A DNA stretch of 64,000 bases from Shinisaurus crocodilurus. Its lineage: Eukaryota > Chordata > Lepidosauria > Squamata > Shinisauridae. Every line of letters starts with the position of its first letter. The first letter of the stretch is position 1. This document shows positions 10,452 through 22,395 of the stretch, in pieces. Made by a program: the position numbers and the translations under genes. The stretch spans positions 85,281,691-85,345,690 of the forward strand of contig CM037877.1 in NCBI GenBank assembly GCA_021292165.1. Reading direction: 5' to 3'. Under the pieces are notes generated by a model, which worked only from the letters and a program-made list of their open reading frames with translations, had not been told where the DNA came from and did not search any database.

Positions 10452-10870
10452 CATGTGTTCTACTTTACAGAGGACAGTCCTCTTCTTCAAAGTATCCTCT
10501 ATGTGAAGAATTATCTGATCCAAGTCCAGCATAAAGAATCCTAAGAAGCTGGGAAAGCAGGAGCCTTGAAGTTGGCCGTCAACACTGAGCACCTAAGCAG
10601 ACTAAGCAGGCAGGCACACAGGTCACCTGGTCACAGTTTTCCCCATTATGTTGTATTTCTATTTAAGTTATAGCAATTCTTTCTAAATGTGCATCTGTAC
10701 ATAGCACATGAAAATTTACACAAATGGAATGTCCCCTTTTGTCCTCTTTTCTGGTGATGCACGTCCTCTTTTTTAGAAATGTGTAGGTGGCCACCCTATC
10801 AAGATGGCGGACATAGATGTGCAGAACAAGCTACCTCAGTCTGAGCACATCCTCAGCCCAGGATTTGTTA

Positions 10871-11031
10871 GAATCATAGAATAGTAGAGTTGGAAGGGGC
10901 CTATAAGGCCATCGAGCCCAACCCCCTGCTCAGTGCAGGAGAACAGATGTGGGCAGCCCAGGCAGTCAGTCACCCATCCAAGCACTGACCCGGCTCATAC
11001 CTGCTTAGCTTCAGCATGTGGCCTGCATTAT
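10871..11031 (-). repeat. 5S rRNA-derived SINE with CR1-like tail (subfamily B)
   Basis: On the - strand it has CTGAAGCTAAGCAGGTATGA, CAGTGCTTGGATGGGTGACT and GACTGCCTGGG, extending the 5S match into the ATGGGAGACCGCCTGGG region. The CR1-type tail ends in ATTCTATGATTC, the classical CR1 octamer. Subfamily B also occurs at 12541 and 49569. Confidence 0.85.
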
Positions 11032-11039
11032 GTTTTCAG

Positions 11040-11914
11040 TTAGTACCAGGACTTGAGCTTGCTGGCACACAAATCCTTTTGCATACAAATCAACTCATGA
11101 TTTCTTGCCTAATTTAGGAGTACTGGGAGGGGTGGGGAGTGCTTTTCATTGTCACTATTAGTAGTCCGAGAATGGAGATATACTGCTAATCTACTGCAAA
11201 TCACCAGAAGTTCTGCCAGGAGATCCTGATCTACCTTCTGCCTGCCCCTGCTGTTATATCAAGAGCAATGTGTTTCCAAGCAGGTGCAGGCTTTTGTGGG
11301 TGTCAAGGCTCTTTTAGCAACCTGCATCCAAATTAAAAACTGGTTAAACAAGACAAATATTTACTTGAGAAAAACAGTGATGGTTCAGGCAGGTAAGAAA
11401 ATAAAAGAAGCAATCAAGCATTCTAATTCGCTCTGCCCTTAAGTGGTAAAACTGTCATTTCTGATCAGGATTTTTCAATATGGGGTTGGTTGGCCAAGGA
11501 AGAGCTATCAGACAAGACTATGTCAACTTAACTGCTTTCACTCTTCTACCAAAAAAAGTCCTCATGGAAATCTAGAAAAGAACTTCTATTGGTTGTTGCT
11601 CCTTCAAACCAGAAGAGGAAAGTATAAGACAAAAAACTCAAATCCAAGGGTCAGGTGGGCAGAAGGTAGATCGGAATCTACTGGTAGATCTCTGGATGAT
11701 ATGCAGTACTACTGCATTGCAGTAATTCAGCAAGGATTTCTAACTCCCAATTGTTTAACAATAGCAACAACAAAATGACACCCCACCCCTGAATTATGCT
11801 ACTGAAATGAAGAAAGCTTGAGGTAACTAGTAGTGGATTTTTGTGTGGAAGATCTGTGAGCTCCATTCAATTCTGCTATTCAGAACAAATTCCTGGCCTC
11901 AGAATTCTTTAATC
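11040..11914. other. Unassigned non-coding sequence
   Basis: No splice-supported or motif-bearing frame and no clear repeat was found. Confidence 0.5.
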
Positions 11915-12026
11915 CAGGGATGGAGAACATGTGGCCCTCCAGATGTTATGGTGGTGCAGCTCCCAGCATCCCTCACCATTGGCTGTGCTGGCCAGGTCTG
12001 ATGAAAGTTGCAGTCCAACAACATCC
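11915..12026. repeat. Partial palindromic MITE, family P
   Basis: GGATGGAGAACATGTGGCCC and CCAGATGTTATGGTGGTGC match the left parts of the MITEs at 22262-22395 and 62640-62770. The right end is cut by the following SINE. Confidence 0.6.
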
Positions 12027-12210
12027 CGAGCATAGCAGCTGCCCTGTACTGAGTCAGACCCTTGGTCCATCTAGCCCACTACTGTTGGCACTGACTGGCA
12101 GCGGCTCTCCAGGGGTTCCAGGCAGGGGTCTTTTCTAGCCCTATCTGGAGATGCCGGGGATTGAACCTGGGACCTTCGGCCTGTGCTCTGCCACTGAGCT
12201 ACAGCCGCTC
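12027..12210 (-). repeat. Second tRNA-derived SINE family, antisense
   Basis: Read on the - strand, the head gives GGCTGTAGCTCAGTGGCAGA (A-box, tRNA D-arm like) and GGTCCCAGGTTCAATCCCC (B-box, T-arm like). Toward the other end is a complement of AGTCAGACCCTTGGTCCATC. This is a clear Pol III tRNA-type promoter, distinct from the 3581 family. It is inserted into the preceding MITE. Confidence 0.8.
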
Positions 12211-12540
12211 AAACTCCCCACCCCAGCTTTAGTTCAAAATGTATGTCTTTTGCACCAGGCTGTAGCTGGTGGATCTTGGGTTTCTTCTAGTAAAAAAACA
12301 AATTAAAACCTGCACACCTGCTTTTCCTACCCCCTGGACCCCTGAAGTTTGCCCACCCCTGGACTCTGAACTGCTCTAATGTCCCAACAGGTATGTGCTT
12401 CTTCTCCCTGGTAGGCTCTTCCTAACTGGAAGTCATGGCATTCTACCAGCTAAGGATACTGCTGGGCTCAGACTCAGCCCCACAGTAGCTGTGTGTGCTT
12501 TCCTCACTCTTCCTCAGCTGGACTCTGCAGCACCCTGTTT

Positions 12541-12687
12541 CATAGAATCATAGTAGAATCATAGTAGAGTTGGAAAGGGGCCTATAAGGCCATCGAGAAC
12601 AACCCCCTGCAGGAGAACAGATGTTCAGCCCAAGCACTGACCCGGCTTGTACCGGCTTAGCTTCAGCATGTGGCCTGCTGCATTATG
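12541..12687 (-). repeat. 5S rRNA-derived SINE with CR1-like tail (subfamily B), shortened
   Basis: The CR1-like tail, the 5S-like GCTTGGGCTGAAC / CGGGTCAGTGC region and the GCTGAAGCTAAGC segment are present in antisense. Internal deletions shorten the body. It lies about 130 bases before the L1-clade insertion. Confidence 0.75.
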
Positions 12688-12815
12688 TGCTCTCTTCGCC
12701 ACCTGCAGTTTCCTGTTTCCTTCTTCTTGATGATGAAGACAGCCTGAAGCACAATGTCTGGATAATCCAATAATTGTTTAATGTATCTGACCTGAAACTC
12801 AATACACCTGCCTTT

Positions 12816-15800
12816 TTTAAAAAAATTTTTAAATTTTAATAGAACACACATACAAAAAACCCCCCATAAACCTACAAATCATAAACTCCAAGTGCACCCG
12901 TCACCCCGGGGCCAAAACCAATTCTATCCACATAATCCATTATTAATCTATATTCCAAAAATACATCATATCATGACATGGCTTACTCCCTTTCCCCTTT
13001 ACTAAAACATAATCTAAAAATGACCCCATATTTCCTTAAAATTATTTTTCTTTAATTGTCCCCTTTTACATTTAATACTACATGTTAGTTTATCATTTAA
13101 AGCAATATCCCAAACCTCTTTATACCAATCTATTATTAAGTACTGGTATTGAACTTTCCAATTCCTTGCTATCAGTAATCTCCCTGCCGCTAATAAACTT
13201 ACAATTAGTTCCTTTTTCTCTTGTGAGCACAGAAGTTTCTCCGTTATTGATAACAAAGCTAATTTTGGACAGACCTCCACATTAATACCAATAATTTCTG
13301 AAATTTCTACAAAAATTTTATTCCAAAAATCCAATACACTTTTACAACTCCACCACATATGACCATAAGTACCAAGTTCCTGACATCCTCTCCAACACAA
13401 TGGAGCACAATTACTATCTATTTTGTTTAATCTTGCTGGAGTCAGACACCATCTCCAAACAGTTTTTAAAAAATTCTCTTTTATCCTTACTGACATATTT
13501 CTTAATATACGTCTGCCCCAAATATTTCTCCACCCCGCATTCGATATCTCCTCCTCAAATTCCATTTCCCACATCATCTTAAGGTTATCTTTTTTCACTT
13601 CAATCCTCTGCATCATTTTATATATCTCCTTAGTTAACCCTCTAGAAGAAACATTCCCTTCTATAAGTTCTCTAGACAACACTTTCTTTTCAAATCCAGT
13701 AAACTCCCTCTCATACTCGTTTCTCTTCTTCCATTTCTTAGTCCACTGATCTAATTGCATTAAATTTAACCACGAAATTCTATCTGGCCCAATCATTTCC
13801 AATATCTGTTGTCTAGTCTCAATTTTTCCCATCCAATCCATTAATTTGATAACCTTATTTTCCCTAAATATTGCCTCCCAATGCTGTGCATTTTCTGGAA
13901 AGTCCTCCATTGCTACAACTGGAGTTAACGGTGATATCCCTGGTATAAAGATCTGTCTGTTACTATTCCAAATCCCTACCATATTTTTCAAGAAGGGATT
14001 TTCTATTCTTTTTACACTAGTACGGTAATACTTTTTTTTGAAAATAGAAATTTTTCCATCCCAATTTCTATTTCCTGCGTTTCTATTTCTAACCACAAAA
14101 TATTCTTCCTAACTAAAATATCCATAATAAACCTTAACTGATTAGCTATATAATACCACTTGATATTAGGAAGGCCAAGCCCCCCTTCTTTTTGGGATTT
14201 ATACCATTTACTCTTAGTAATCCTCGCCTTTTTCCCCCCATTACAAAAATTATTGATTATTGCTTGCCATTCCCTAATTTCCTTCTCTGATAAACAACTT
14301 GGTATCATTCTAAATAAAAAATTTATCTTTGGTAATATCTTCATTTTTATCAAAGCTATTCTACCAAACCATGAAAGTCCAATTTTTTTATATTCCTCTA
14401 TCTTTTTTTTTACCTCATTCTTTAACTTTCTAAAATTTTGTTCTCCTATTTTTTCTAGCTCTTTTAAAATATCTATACCTAAATATTTAATCATACTTTT
14501 TACCTTAATATTTGATCTTTTTTAATCCCTTCTAGCTCCTCTATTTTACTATAATTAAACAACATAATCTCAGATTTATCCCAATTTACTTGCAACCCCG
14601 TAACTTCCCTAAACTCCTTTAAATGATTCTCTAACCTATCCATCATTTCCATGGGATTTTCAATTGTTAACAGAGTATCATCTGCAAAAAGATTAATTTT
14701 TATCTTATCCTTTATCCCTATCCCTTTTAAATTACTATCCTCTCTAACTACATTTGCCAAAACCTCCATAACTAACACAAATAAGATTGGGGAAAGGGGA
14801 CAGCCCTGTCTGGTACCTCGGCCTAGATAAATTTGATCTGTTATACCATCATTTACTACAACTGACGTCATATTTTGAGCATATAGTTGATCAATAACTC
14901 CTCGAAACTTTTCACCAAACCCCATAGTTTTTATTATCCTCTTTAATGCTGGCCATTCCACACAATCAAAGGCCTTGAAAATATCTAATGCTAAAACCCC
15001 TGCCTTCAAATTATTTTTCTTAATTAAATATATTATATTTAACACTCTTCTAGTCAAATCTGCCATTTGTCTACCTTGTACAAAACCACATTGATCTAAA
15101 CCAATATACTTACTAACAAAACTATTCATTCTTCTAGCTAATATTGCAGACATTAATTTTGCATCTTGATTAATTAATGAAATTGGTCTATAGGATCCTG
15201 GGTCTGCCGGATCCTTATTCGGTTTCAGGATTAAAATAGTCAAAGATTGTTTCCAAGAAGGAGGAATCTCTCCCCCCTGTAAAATATCATTAAACAAGTT
15301 TTTTAACTTGGGAATTATCATTTTCTTGAAAACCTTATAATATTCAGCCCCTAAACCATCTATTCCGGGAGTTTTACCATCTTTTAATTTATTTATAGCA
15401 AACTCTATTTCTAACTCCGTAAAAGGTTGTTCCATATAATCCCTATCCTCTTCTAATATTTTTATTTTCAAATTTTTTTCAATATATTCTTTAATCCTTA
15501 CTTCAGAACATAACCCAGCCTTATACAATTCAGAATAAAATTCATGAAATATTTTTAATTTATCCTTCATTAAATTATATTCCTTGCCCTTCTTATCTTT
15601 AATCACCCCCACTAAATTTTTCTCCCTTTTTTTTTTGCGCAGATCTAGCTAACATTTTAGAATTTTTATTACTATTCACAAAAAACTCTCTTTTCATATA
15701 TATCAAATTCCTTTGCACTTTATCTATATCTTTATTCTCAAATTCTTTCCTCTTAGCTTGCAGTTCAGCAAATACCTTCTTATCCCTATTCTTTAAAAAA

Positions 15801-16232
15801 GATTCTTCTAACTCCCTAATCTCTTCTTCTATCTGTTTATTAAAAGCCTCCTGTTGTTTTCTTAAATTAACTCCCTCTCTTATTCCTATACCTCTCATAA
15901 CACTTTTCATAGTATCCCATATTGTAGCTTGACTACAATCCTCTGTTTGATTAAATTCCCATATTTCCATCATCTCTTTCTCTATCTTTTCAATTATATG
16001 TTTTGCTTTAAAAATGTTACAATTCAACCTCCATCTTCTAGCCTCTCTATAATCCTTCCCTATCTTTAAATCCAAATTGACCAACGCATGATCCGTAATT
16101 TTTATAATACCTATCTCAGTACTTATGACCCTAGAAACCAAGTTCCTAGACACAAATATATAATCTATCCTAGAAAAATTCTTAAAAGCTGATGAATAAT
16201 ACGTATATCTTCTATCTTGCCCTTTAACTTCT
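12816..16232 (-). mobile_element. L1-clade LINE, 5'-truncated, with intact target duplication
   Basis: The element is flanked by an exact 14-bp direct repeat ATACACCTGCCTTT (12802-12815 and 16233-16246), as expected from target-primed reverse transcription. Its A/T-rich 3' end faces left. Reading leftward on the - strand it encodes the end of an endonuclease domain, the reverse transcriptase and the C-terminal region. The unbroken duplication and modest damage suggest a fairly recent insertion. Base composition is strongly AT-rich. Confidence 0.93.
13014..16153 (-). pseudogene. L1-clade ORF2 (endonuclease end, reverse transcriptase, C-terminus), frame-shifted
   Basis: Four open segments in three frames make up one ancestral protein. 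15599-16153 has the endonuclease end (ITDHALVNLDL, then RRWRLN) and a coiled linker. 14500-15612 has the reverse transcriptase, with GSYRPISL, ALDIFKAFD, GTRQGCPLSP and the catalytic FADDT motif. 14012-14494 and 13014-14096 carry the thumb and C-terminal part, including a Cys-rich stretch CAPLCWRGCQELGTYGHMWW. The breaks near 15600, 14497 and 14050 are frameshifts or stops, and the N-terminal part of the endonuclease is missing. It cannot make a working protein. Confidence 0.9.
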
Positions 16233-16504
16233 ATACACCTGCCTTTATTCGGTTAGAGTTCAAGAAGAGAAAATGTCTAATTTACACACTTATAGAGGTT
16301 TGACATGTTCAGTTGCCTGAAAAGACATTAAGCAATTAATTTAATAACTTTAATTAAGAGGTGCTCTGCTTTGCCAAGCAGCTGTATGAAAGAGGTACAA
16401 GGCAAATCAAATTGGCTGTGGGTCTGTAGATCTACAAAATGGACAACATGGTTGTGGAGAAAGCCTGAACACGCACATACACTCACACACACATACAACT
16501 TCCC

Positions 16505-17130
16505 TGTCTGCATAATCTCTCCGGGGGGGGGCGGGGAGAAGCACCGGAGATACAGGGGCAGCCAGACGAATCTTGCATACCAACAATGGGGCACCTCGGC
16601 CGGAATCCACAAAGCAGAAGTATGGACCATCAAGAAGGCAGGTCAGGTCACCTTTTCCCGGGCAGGAATAAGCCCACCTGACACGAAGGGGCAGGCATAA
16701 GCCCCACCTGACCAGGCAGGGGCGGGAGAGCGGGAAAACCGGAGTAGAAAACCCCTCTCCCCACCCCCTGGGAGTTGTTGGGAACACGGGTGCGCTGACA
16801 TCAACTCCATCCAGCTGTGGCTGGAGCAAGCTGTTCTCTTCCCTGGGTCAGGCGGACCCGGAGCCAGGCTGGAAATCAACCAGCGTAGAGTCTTGGGACT
16901 AAGGTAACTTCTTCCCTCAATACGCTAGCCTGGGAACCTTTCATTCATAAAATCTGAGGTCATGCTCAGGTCTTGTTGACGTATAGTATTCCTAGAAAGC
17001 TATTAGTTCCGCTCCATTTAACTACTAGTAAATAAAGCCTTATTTGGGCAACGAAAGGCTCAGAGTGCTTTCTTCTCGCAGCGTGGGCTATATCTCAGCT
17101 GCGGTTAACCTGTTAAGTGCCGAACTCACA
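16505..17130 (+). mobile_element. LTR-like sequence (probable solo LTR)
   Basis: A GC-rich U3-like part is followed by AATAAAGCCTTATTTGGGCA near 17032 (polyadenylation-signal context) and a U5-like stretch ending GCCGAACTCACA. No retroviral coding sequence follows. The edges are not certain: no target duplication was found, and the left end could begin earlier, near 16453. Confidence 0.5.
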
Positions 17131-17506
17131 CCAAAGACCCAGTTGCTGGTCTTCCACAATGGTCATCTTGACATTGAACTTTAACAGTCCCAAACCCCTG
17201 GACTGAGTTCCCACACCACCATAAGCAGGTCAAAGGTGCTGTAAATGGTGACAGATAAGAGATGAACCCCCCCAACAGTAGATGTATGTGTGGAGCAATC
17301 AGGGATCTGTGCACAAAGTCCCAGAGGCTGGATACAGCACTCTTCAAATGGAAGGACGCATACAGCACCGTTTTGTACAAATGGTTCTTGATCCAAAGAG
17401 GATGAATGCACGAAAGCCTATTCAGGAGAAGGGACTGGTCAGGGCTGTCCCATCCTGGGCAGGATCAGTGTTCATGAGGCAGAGGCTGTGATGCCATGCA
17501 GCAGAG

Positions 17507-18231
17507 GGTGTTGAACCTCTTTCAGCCCAAGGGCCAAATTCCATTTTAGAGAAGCTCACAAGGACCACATTATTCCAGTGGTGGGCAGGGCCAAAGGCAA
17601 AAGGAGGGGGGCCCAAAAATATTAGCATATTTTAACTTAAAGTTCTCATTGCCACTAACTAAGAGCCTTTCTACACAAGGCATTTACTGTGCACTCGTGA
17701 TTCCTCACTCATGGTAGTTTGCGGGTGCTTTACATGACATCGTCATCTTCCAGGGCCTCTTCCATTCTTGGCAACCATTTCCGCAGCTTTTTTAGATCGA
17801 GGAAAGTCTGGTATTATCTGTGAATGGCAGCATGAAACCCTCATGTGTTTGTGCAGTTCCACTATATCACAGCACCACCTAGTGGCTGTGTAATGAATGG
17901 AACATATAGAAAGGCAGAGAAAGAAACCCCCCTGGAAAAAAAAACATGTGTAAAGGAGCCAATCTTAATCCTGCAAAGAATCTGGAAGCAGAAGCTTTGG
18001 TAAAGTGGTGGGTTAAAAGTCTCACGTAGAAAAGCCCTAAGCCTTAGGAGAGCCATTTTTGAATGGAGAACAAACCTCACAAAAGCTGGGGAGTCACCAA
18101 ACAATTGGTGGTTAGAGGAAAGGGGGTGGGGCCAGGGAAGGGGGTGTGGTCATCTGGGGAATCCCAGAGGGCAGGATTGGGACCCAGGTGGGCCAGATTT
18201 AGCCTCTGGGTCTGAAGTTCTGCATCCCTGC
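17507..18231 (+). repeat. hAT-like interspersed repeat (same family as 820-2902), interrupted
   Basis: It starts GGTGTTGAACCTCTTTCAGC and ends GAAGTTCTGCATCCCTG. The interior aligns with 820-2902 and 36105-36405 apart from a later insertion at 17663-18037. Confidence 0.65.
17663..18037. mobile_element. Harbinger-like MITE, family H2 (375 bp)
   Basis: The ends GAGCCTTTCTAC and GTAGAAAAGCCC are inverted repeats with TAA on both sides (17660-17662 and 18038-18040). Removing it restores the host repeat junction ACTAACTAAGCCTTAGGAG, seen uninterrupted in the 36105 copy, so both boundaries are supported independently. Confidence 0.8.
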
Positions 18232-18447
18232 CCTGCCATGAAGACAGCTGTGCTAGCAACTGAGCTGGTTTGGATGCAATCTTCCAAGCAATCTTCCTGG
18301 GAGTGTGGGGAGTGGTGTCTGGACTCTTCCCCTTAAGGAAATGCTCTGATAATTTTCTTTAATGTTTGTGTTTGCCATTCTGGAGCCAAGAAGACAAAGG
18401 GAAGCCTTTCATTAAATTAATTAATTATTTTTTCATGTGCACTAGTG

Positions 18448-18563
18448 CAGCCTTTCCTAATCTGGTGCCTTCCAGATGTGTTGACGGCCAATGGCTGTGA
18501 TGACTGAGAATGATGGGAGTTGTAGTGCAACACATCTGGAGGGTGCCAGGTCGAGGAAGGCTA
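18448..18563. mobile_element. hAT-type palindromic MITE, family P (116 bp)
   Basis: The ends CAGCCTTTCCTAATCTGG and GAGGAAGGCTA are inverted. It is flanked by a perfect 8-bp duplication CACTAGTG (18440-18447 and 18564-18571). The interior is an imperfect palindrome around AATGGCTGTGATGACTGAG. Confidence 0.82.
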
Positions 18564-18929
18564 CACTAGTGGTTCTCCTGTTGCGCACTAGTATTATACT
18601 CAACTGAGAGTCTGGGAATTACTACTGTAAAAAGGTCTGGAGCCAATCCAAAAATGACAGTACGTGCTTATAGCTCATAACCATCATTAGATGGTGCTGT
18701 TGCTGTACTTATCACTGGAAGGGATAAAAAGAATAATAAAGGAGCTCCTAGTCCTCCTAACAGATTTAAAAGTGGTATGGCAATGGAGGTTACTTTAAAA
18801 TTACAGGAACATCGCTGCTGCTCCACCTACTTTATTTTATCATGTGCTTCTGAGAAGCCTCAAACATTAACTGGCTAAACTTGTCCATGGTGCACTATAC
18901 ATTCCCCTGTATATTTGTCATCTGTTGCT

Positions 18930-19178
18930 TTTTATTTATTTATTTATTTATTTATTTATTATATTTATACCCCGCCTTTTTTCCTGCAAGGAACCCAAGG
19001 CGGCTTACATAGTCCTCCTCCTCTCCATTTTATCCTCACAACAACCCTGTGAGGTAGGTTCAGCTGAGAGTCAGTGACTGTCCCAAAGTCACCCAGTGAG
19101 TTTCATGACTGAGCGGGGACTAGAACCTGGATCTCCCGTGTCCCAGTCCAACACTCTCACCACTACGCCACATTGGTT
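18930..19178 (-). repeat. tRNA-derived squamate SINE, antisense, near full length
   Basis: An antisense tail (ATTTAT)n and ATATTTATACCCCGCC is followed by the body and the tRNA-like head (complement of GTGTTGGACTGGGAC). It is the same family as 3581-3815, with a longer tail microsatellite. Confidence 0.88.
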
Positions 19179-19719
19179 TTATTTATAAAAACACTGAAAA
19201 CAAGAACAAGAAAGAGGAGCGCAAATTAAGAACTGCTTCTTCGTGATTTCTCAATATGAGCATCACTGGGTCATCTGTAGCAATAGCTGGAAATAAGGTT
19301 TAGGTACTTCTTCATGGTTACCACATTGCTAACAGAAAGTATATTTGTCAGCTTGGGAGAGAGAAGTTCAAATAGAGTAGAATCTTTCAGGCAGTTTGTA
19401 TTGTGAACTTTAGGCTATCCTTGCATAAGAAGAGGGTGTGATCTTCTCTGACATGAATTTCAGCAGCTGGAGATGGGGCTTAATTTGTGCTCAAACTCCA
19501 GGGCTCCACTGGGGAGCTTATTCGAATGAACATCACACAGTTCAGCTGCAGGATGTGCTAAGTAAGTAATAATCAAGAAGGATGATTCTGAGCATATAAA
19601 GAGTGCATCATCCTTAACACTGGATAACCACAGCTAACTTCCACATTTCTGGGATTAGAGGGAAACTCTTGAGCTTTCCGTGCAGGTTGAACTCTAAGCT
19701 CCTCCGTAACACACTACAG
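19179..19719. other. Unassigned non-coding sequence
   Basis: No gene or repeat was recognised. Confidence 0.5.
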
Positions 19720-19848
19720 CAGGCTTCCCCAACCTGGTACCCTCTATATGCGTTGGACTGCAACTCCCATGATTCCCAGCCATGGGAGCTGAGAATCATG
19801 GGAGTTGCAGTTCAGCACCTATGGAGGGCACCAAGTTGGGGAAGCCTG
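19720..19848. mobile_element. hAT-type palindromic MITE, family P (129 bp)
   Basis: CAGGCTTCCCCAACCTGGTA at the left pairs with the right end AAGTTGGGGAAGCCTG. Inner arms (TGCAACTCCCATGATTC and its complement) also pair. The flanks CACTACAG and TGCTACAG match at 6 of 8 bases. Confidence 0.78.
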
Positions 19849-21114
19849 TGCTACAGCATATTAAGAAATTAACTTTGCAATATTCAAACCGGGAGAGTTG
19901 GTGGCTTTGATTTTCATTTACCATGTGGCAGCTTTGCTATGACAGAGGATTGCAGTAATTGTCTGGACACTTGGTTTTTAGTTATCGATGGGACCTCTCT
20001 TCAGAGGTCCCATCAGTAAAAAACAACAACATTTTTTCCTATCCCAATTAATCAGCTGTGTCCAGTACTGAATACTGAGCTGCCTCCTTAGAACGAACAC
20101 ACACACATGGCTAGTTTAATGGGTCAACCACACTATAATATTTAACAAGAAGTTCCTGAAGTTCACAGAAACTGTTTGTGCTATCTGGATATGTTTTACT
20201 AAGAGAGATACAGGCCAAAAAACCTGGTGTCTGATCCCAGCCAAGCAAAGCCTGACACCAACTGGAATCAACTGCACATCGAGGATGCCTTGGGGATGGG
20301 GATACAGAAATATCGTTGGAGCACTGCTTTCTTCCTGATGCTCTGACTTCTCAGGATCACAGAGCGGTGGCCATCCACATTTTAAAAACAAGCTAGTCCA
20401 TGCTGTTCTGAGCGGTCTTGATGATTCCAGTGATAATAATGGGTTTAGTTGTAATCACCAAAGACAGGGCTGGAAGCTTAGGCAGCACCAAGGGAGGGGC
20501 GAAGAATGTAACCCCCCCATAGCTTACCCTTCCATCTGCCCCACCACCATCACATTGCTGGGCCTTGTGGTTACTTGAAGGAAAGGCACTTTTCAAATGC
20601 AAATTTTGACTGGATTATAAATTGGGGATTTAAATAAGGCTGCAGTTTTAAGCACATTTACTTGAAAGCTAAATATCAAAATCAATAGGATGTAACTGTA
20701 TGTGTTTTTATGGTGCCACTTCTGGCTGGAAGGGACTTCTACCTGAAAGTGCCAGGAAAGGAGATTTGGAAAGCAGTTTATTTTACTGAGTTGGATTTTG
20801 GAGACTGGTGCACTAGAGGAGGGGAGGCCAATTGGAGGCCCTAGAGCTGCATATGGCCCTTGGCCTAATTTCATGTGGCTCTCGGCTTAATCTCTGCAAA
20901 GGATCGGTTCAGAGGACCTCTGGCAAGAGCGATCTGTCCCTTCTCTGGCAGCCCACTGGATGTGGAGAGAGAGAGAGAAAAGAGGGGTGTCAGAAAGAAA
21001 GACAGAAAAGGTGATGGCAGAAAGAGAGAAAATGGGTGGCCCTGCCCACTGCCAGTATGTGGCCCCTGACAGATTACCCCCAAGGGAATGCAGCCCTCAA
21101 TAGAAAAAAGGGAC
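19849..21114. other. Non-coding; GA-rich microsatellite near 20959-21030
   Basis: No gene was recognised. Around 20820-21080 there is repeat-like sequence of the type GAGCTGCATATGGCCC. Confidence 0.45.
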
Positions 21115-21340
21115 AGGGGCTTTTCAGTGGTGGACCCATGATTATGGAACTGTCTCCCTAGGCAGCTGCATATGGCCCCTACACTGATTATTTTTAAACA
21201 GGCTGTAAAGACTTTTTTTTTTGTTCCAAACTACTTTTACCTGATATCTCAGTTGTTTTGTATTTAACTGCTTCTGTTTTTAGACTCTTTATTCTTTGCT
21301 TCTGGTTTTTATATTTATACTGTTTTTCTGCTGAAACTGA
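21115..21340 (+). repeat. Decayed L2-group LINE 3' fragment
   Basis: GGCTTTTCAGTGGTGGACCC and ATTATGGAACTGTCTCCC correspond to the nucleotide region that in the 31618 copy encodes AFSVAAPTLWNSLP. No open frame remains. Confidence 0.6.
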
Positions 21341-22261
21341 TTTACTGCTATAATAACATTTTAGATGTTTTAGTGTTTGCAGGTTTATGGGTTGCAATTG
21401 CACTATGGACTTGTTTTATGGGTTGCATCCAACTCTGACTGTCTGCCTGTGGAACAGAAACCACTAGCGGAATGGTTTCCACCTCCCTTCTGCAGCCCCA
21501 GTGCATCACCACCCGCAAATCTGCTTTGGAGGCTTGGGGGGGACCCTCCAGGGCAGATCTGGAAGGCAGATCTGGAAAGCACCTGGGGGCTGCAGCGGGG
21601 AGGAGAGCAAGAGCAATGTACAGTCTTCTCGAGGCAAATACTATCTTGAACTTTCCACTGCTCTGAGAATGGGGAGAAAAACAGTGCTTGCAACTGAACA
21701 TGCAAATACTTGGAGAAATGATATGCTTGTGCATAAACCATGCTAATTACCTAACAGTCTGTACTTTTAATTATGACATTACTGACTCAGATGTGCAAGT
21801 GCAATTGTAAAATCTAGGACGGAAATGGTATTAGATATAAGCTACACTTGCATCTCCTGTTATATTACAAGGGATTTTGGAAGACACACTTCAAATAATA
21901 CATTGCAGCCATTTACGGCAGCCAAATATCTAAAAAAAAAGAACATCACACCTTCCCAGAATTCCAGGGGCACTTTAATGGCATGCATTTTAAACAGATT
22001 TTGAAAATGTGTTTCTGAAAATGTGTGACTGGCAGGATTTGTTGGCCCAGGACTCATTGGGCATGGGGGCTTAACCATTGAACTTGTCTTCAGTGCTCAG
22101 CCAGGTGTGTAAAGCAATCCTCCAGAGAGAGAATTCTGAAGCAAGTGCAAAGTATCTTCCCTGCGCACGATCTTTCCACAAACCTGGATTAGGAAGATGG
22201 CCTTCCAGACTAGAGAATGTTATTTCTAGGCCGGCTGGAGTTCCAGCACGTATAACGGGTG
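21341..22261. other. Non-coding; part of an interspersed repeat at about 21415-21610
   Basis: The stretch GGGTTGCATCCAACTCTGAC to GGCTGCAGCGGGGAGG resembles 60780-60985, an unnamed repeat. No gene was seen. Confidence 0.45.
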
Positions 22262-22395
22262 GAGGAACGAGTGGCCCTCCTGATGTTTCGAGATGATGAC
22301 TCCCACCATCTCTGACCATTGGCCATGATGGCTGAGGCTAATCAGGAGTTGGAGTCCAACAACGTCTGGTGTGCCATGGGTTCCCCACCACCTGA
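22262..22395. repeat. Palindromic MITE, family P
   Basis: GGAGGAACGAGTGGCCCTCC at the left pairs loosely with CCATGGGTTCCCCACC at the right, with the shared centre ACCATTGGCCATGATGGC. It is degenerate and no target duplication was identified. Confidence 0.6.

Noticed and set aside
12027..12210. A tRNA gene on the - strand
   Set aside because: The A- and B-boxes are present, but there is no cloverleaf with acceptor pairing and the sequence continues as a SINE body.
13014..16153. Long open frames as possible host genes
   Set aside because: They carry reverse transcriptase motifs and lie within a target duplication; they are L1-clade ORF2 remains.
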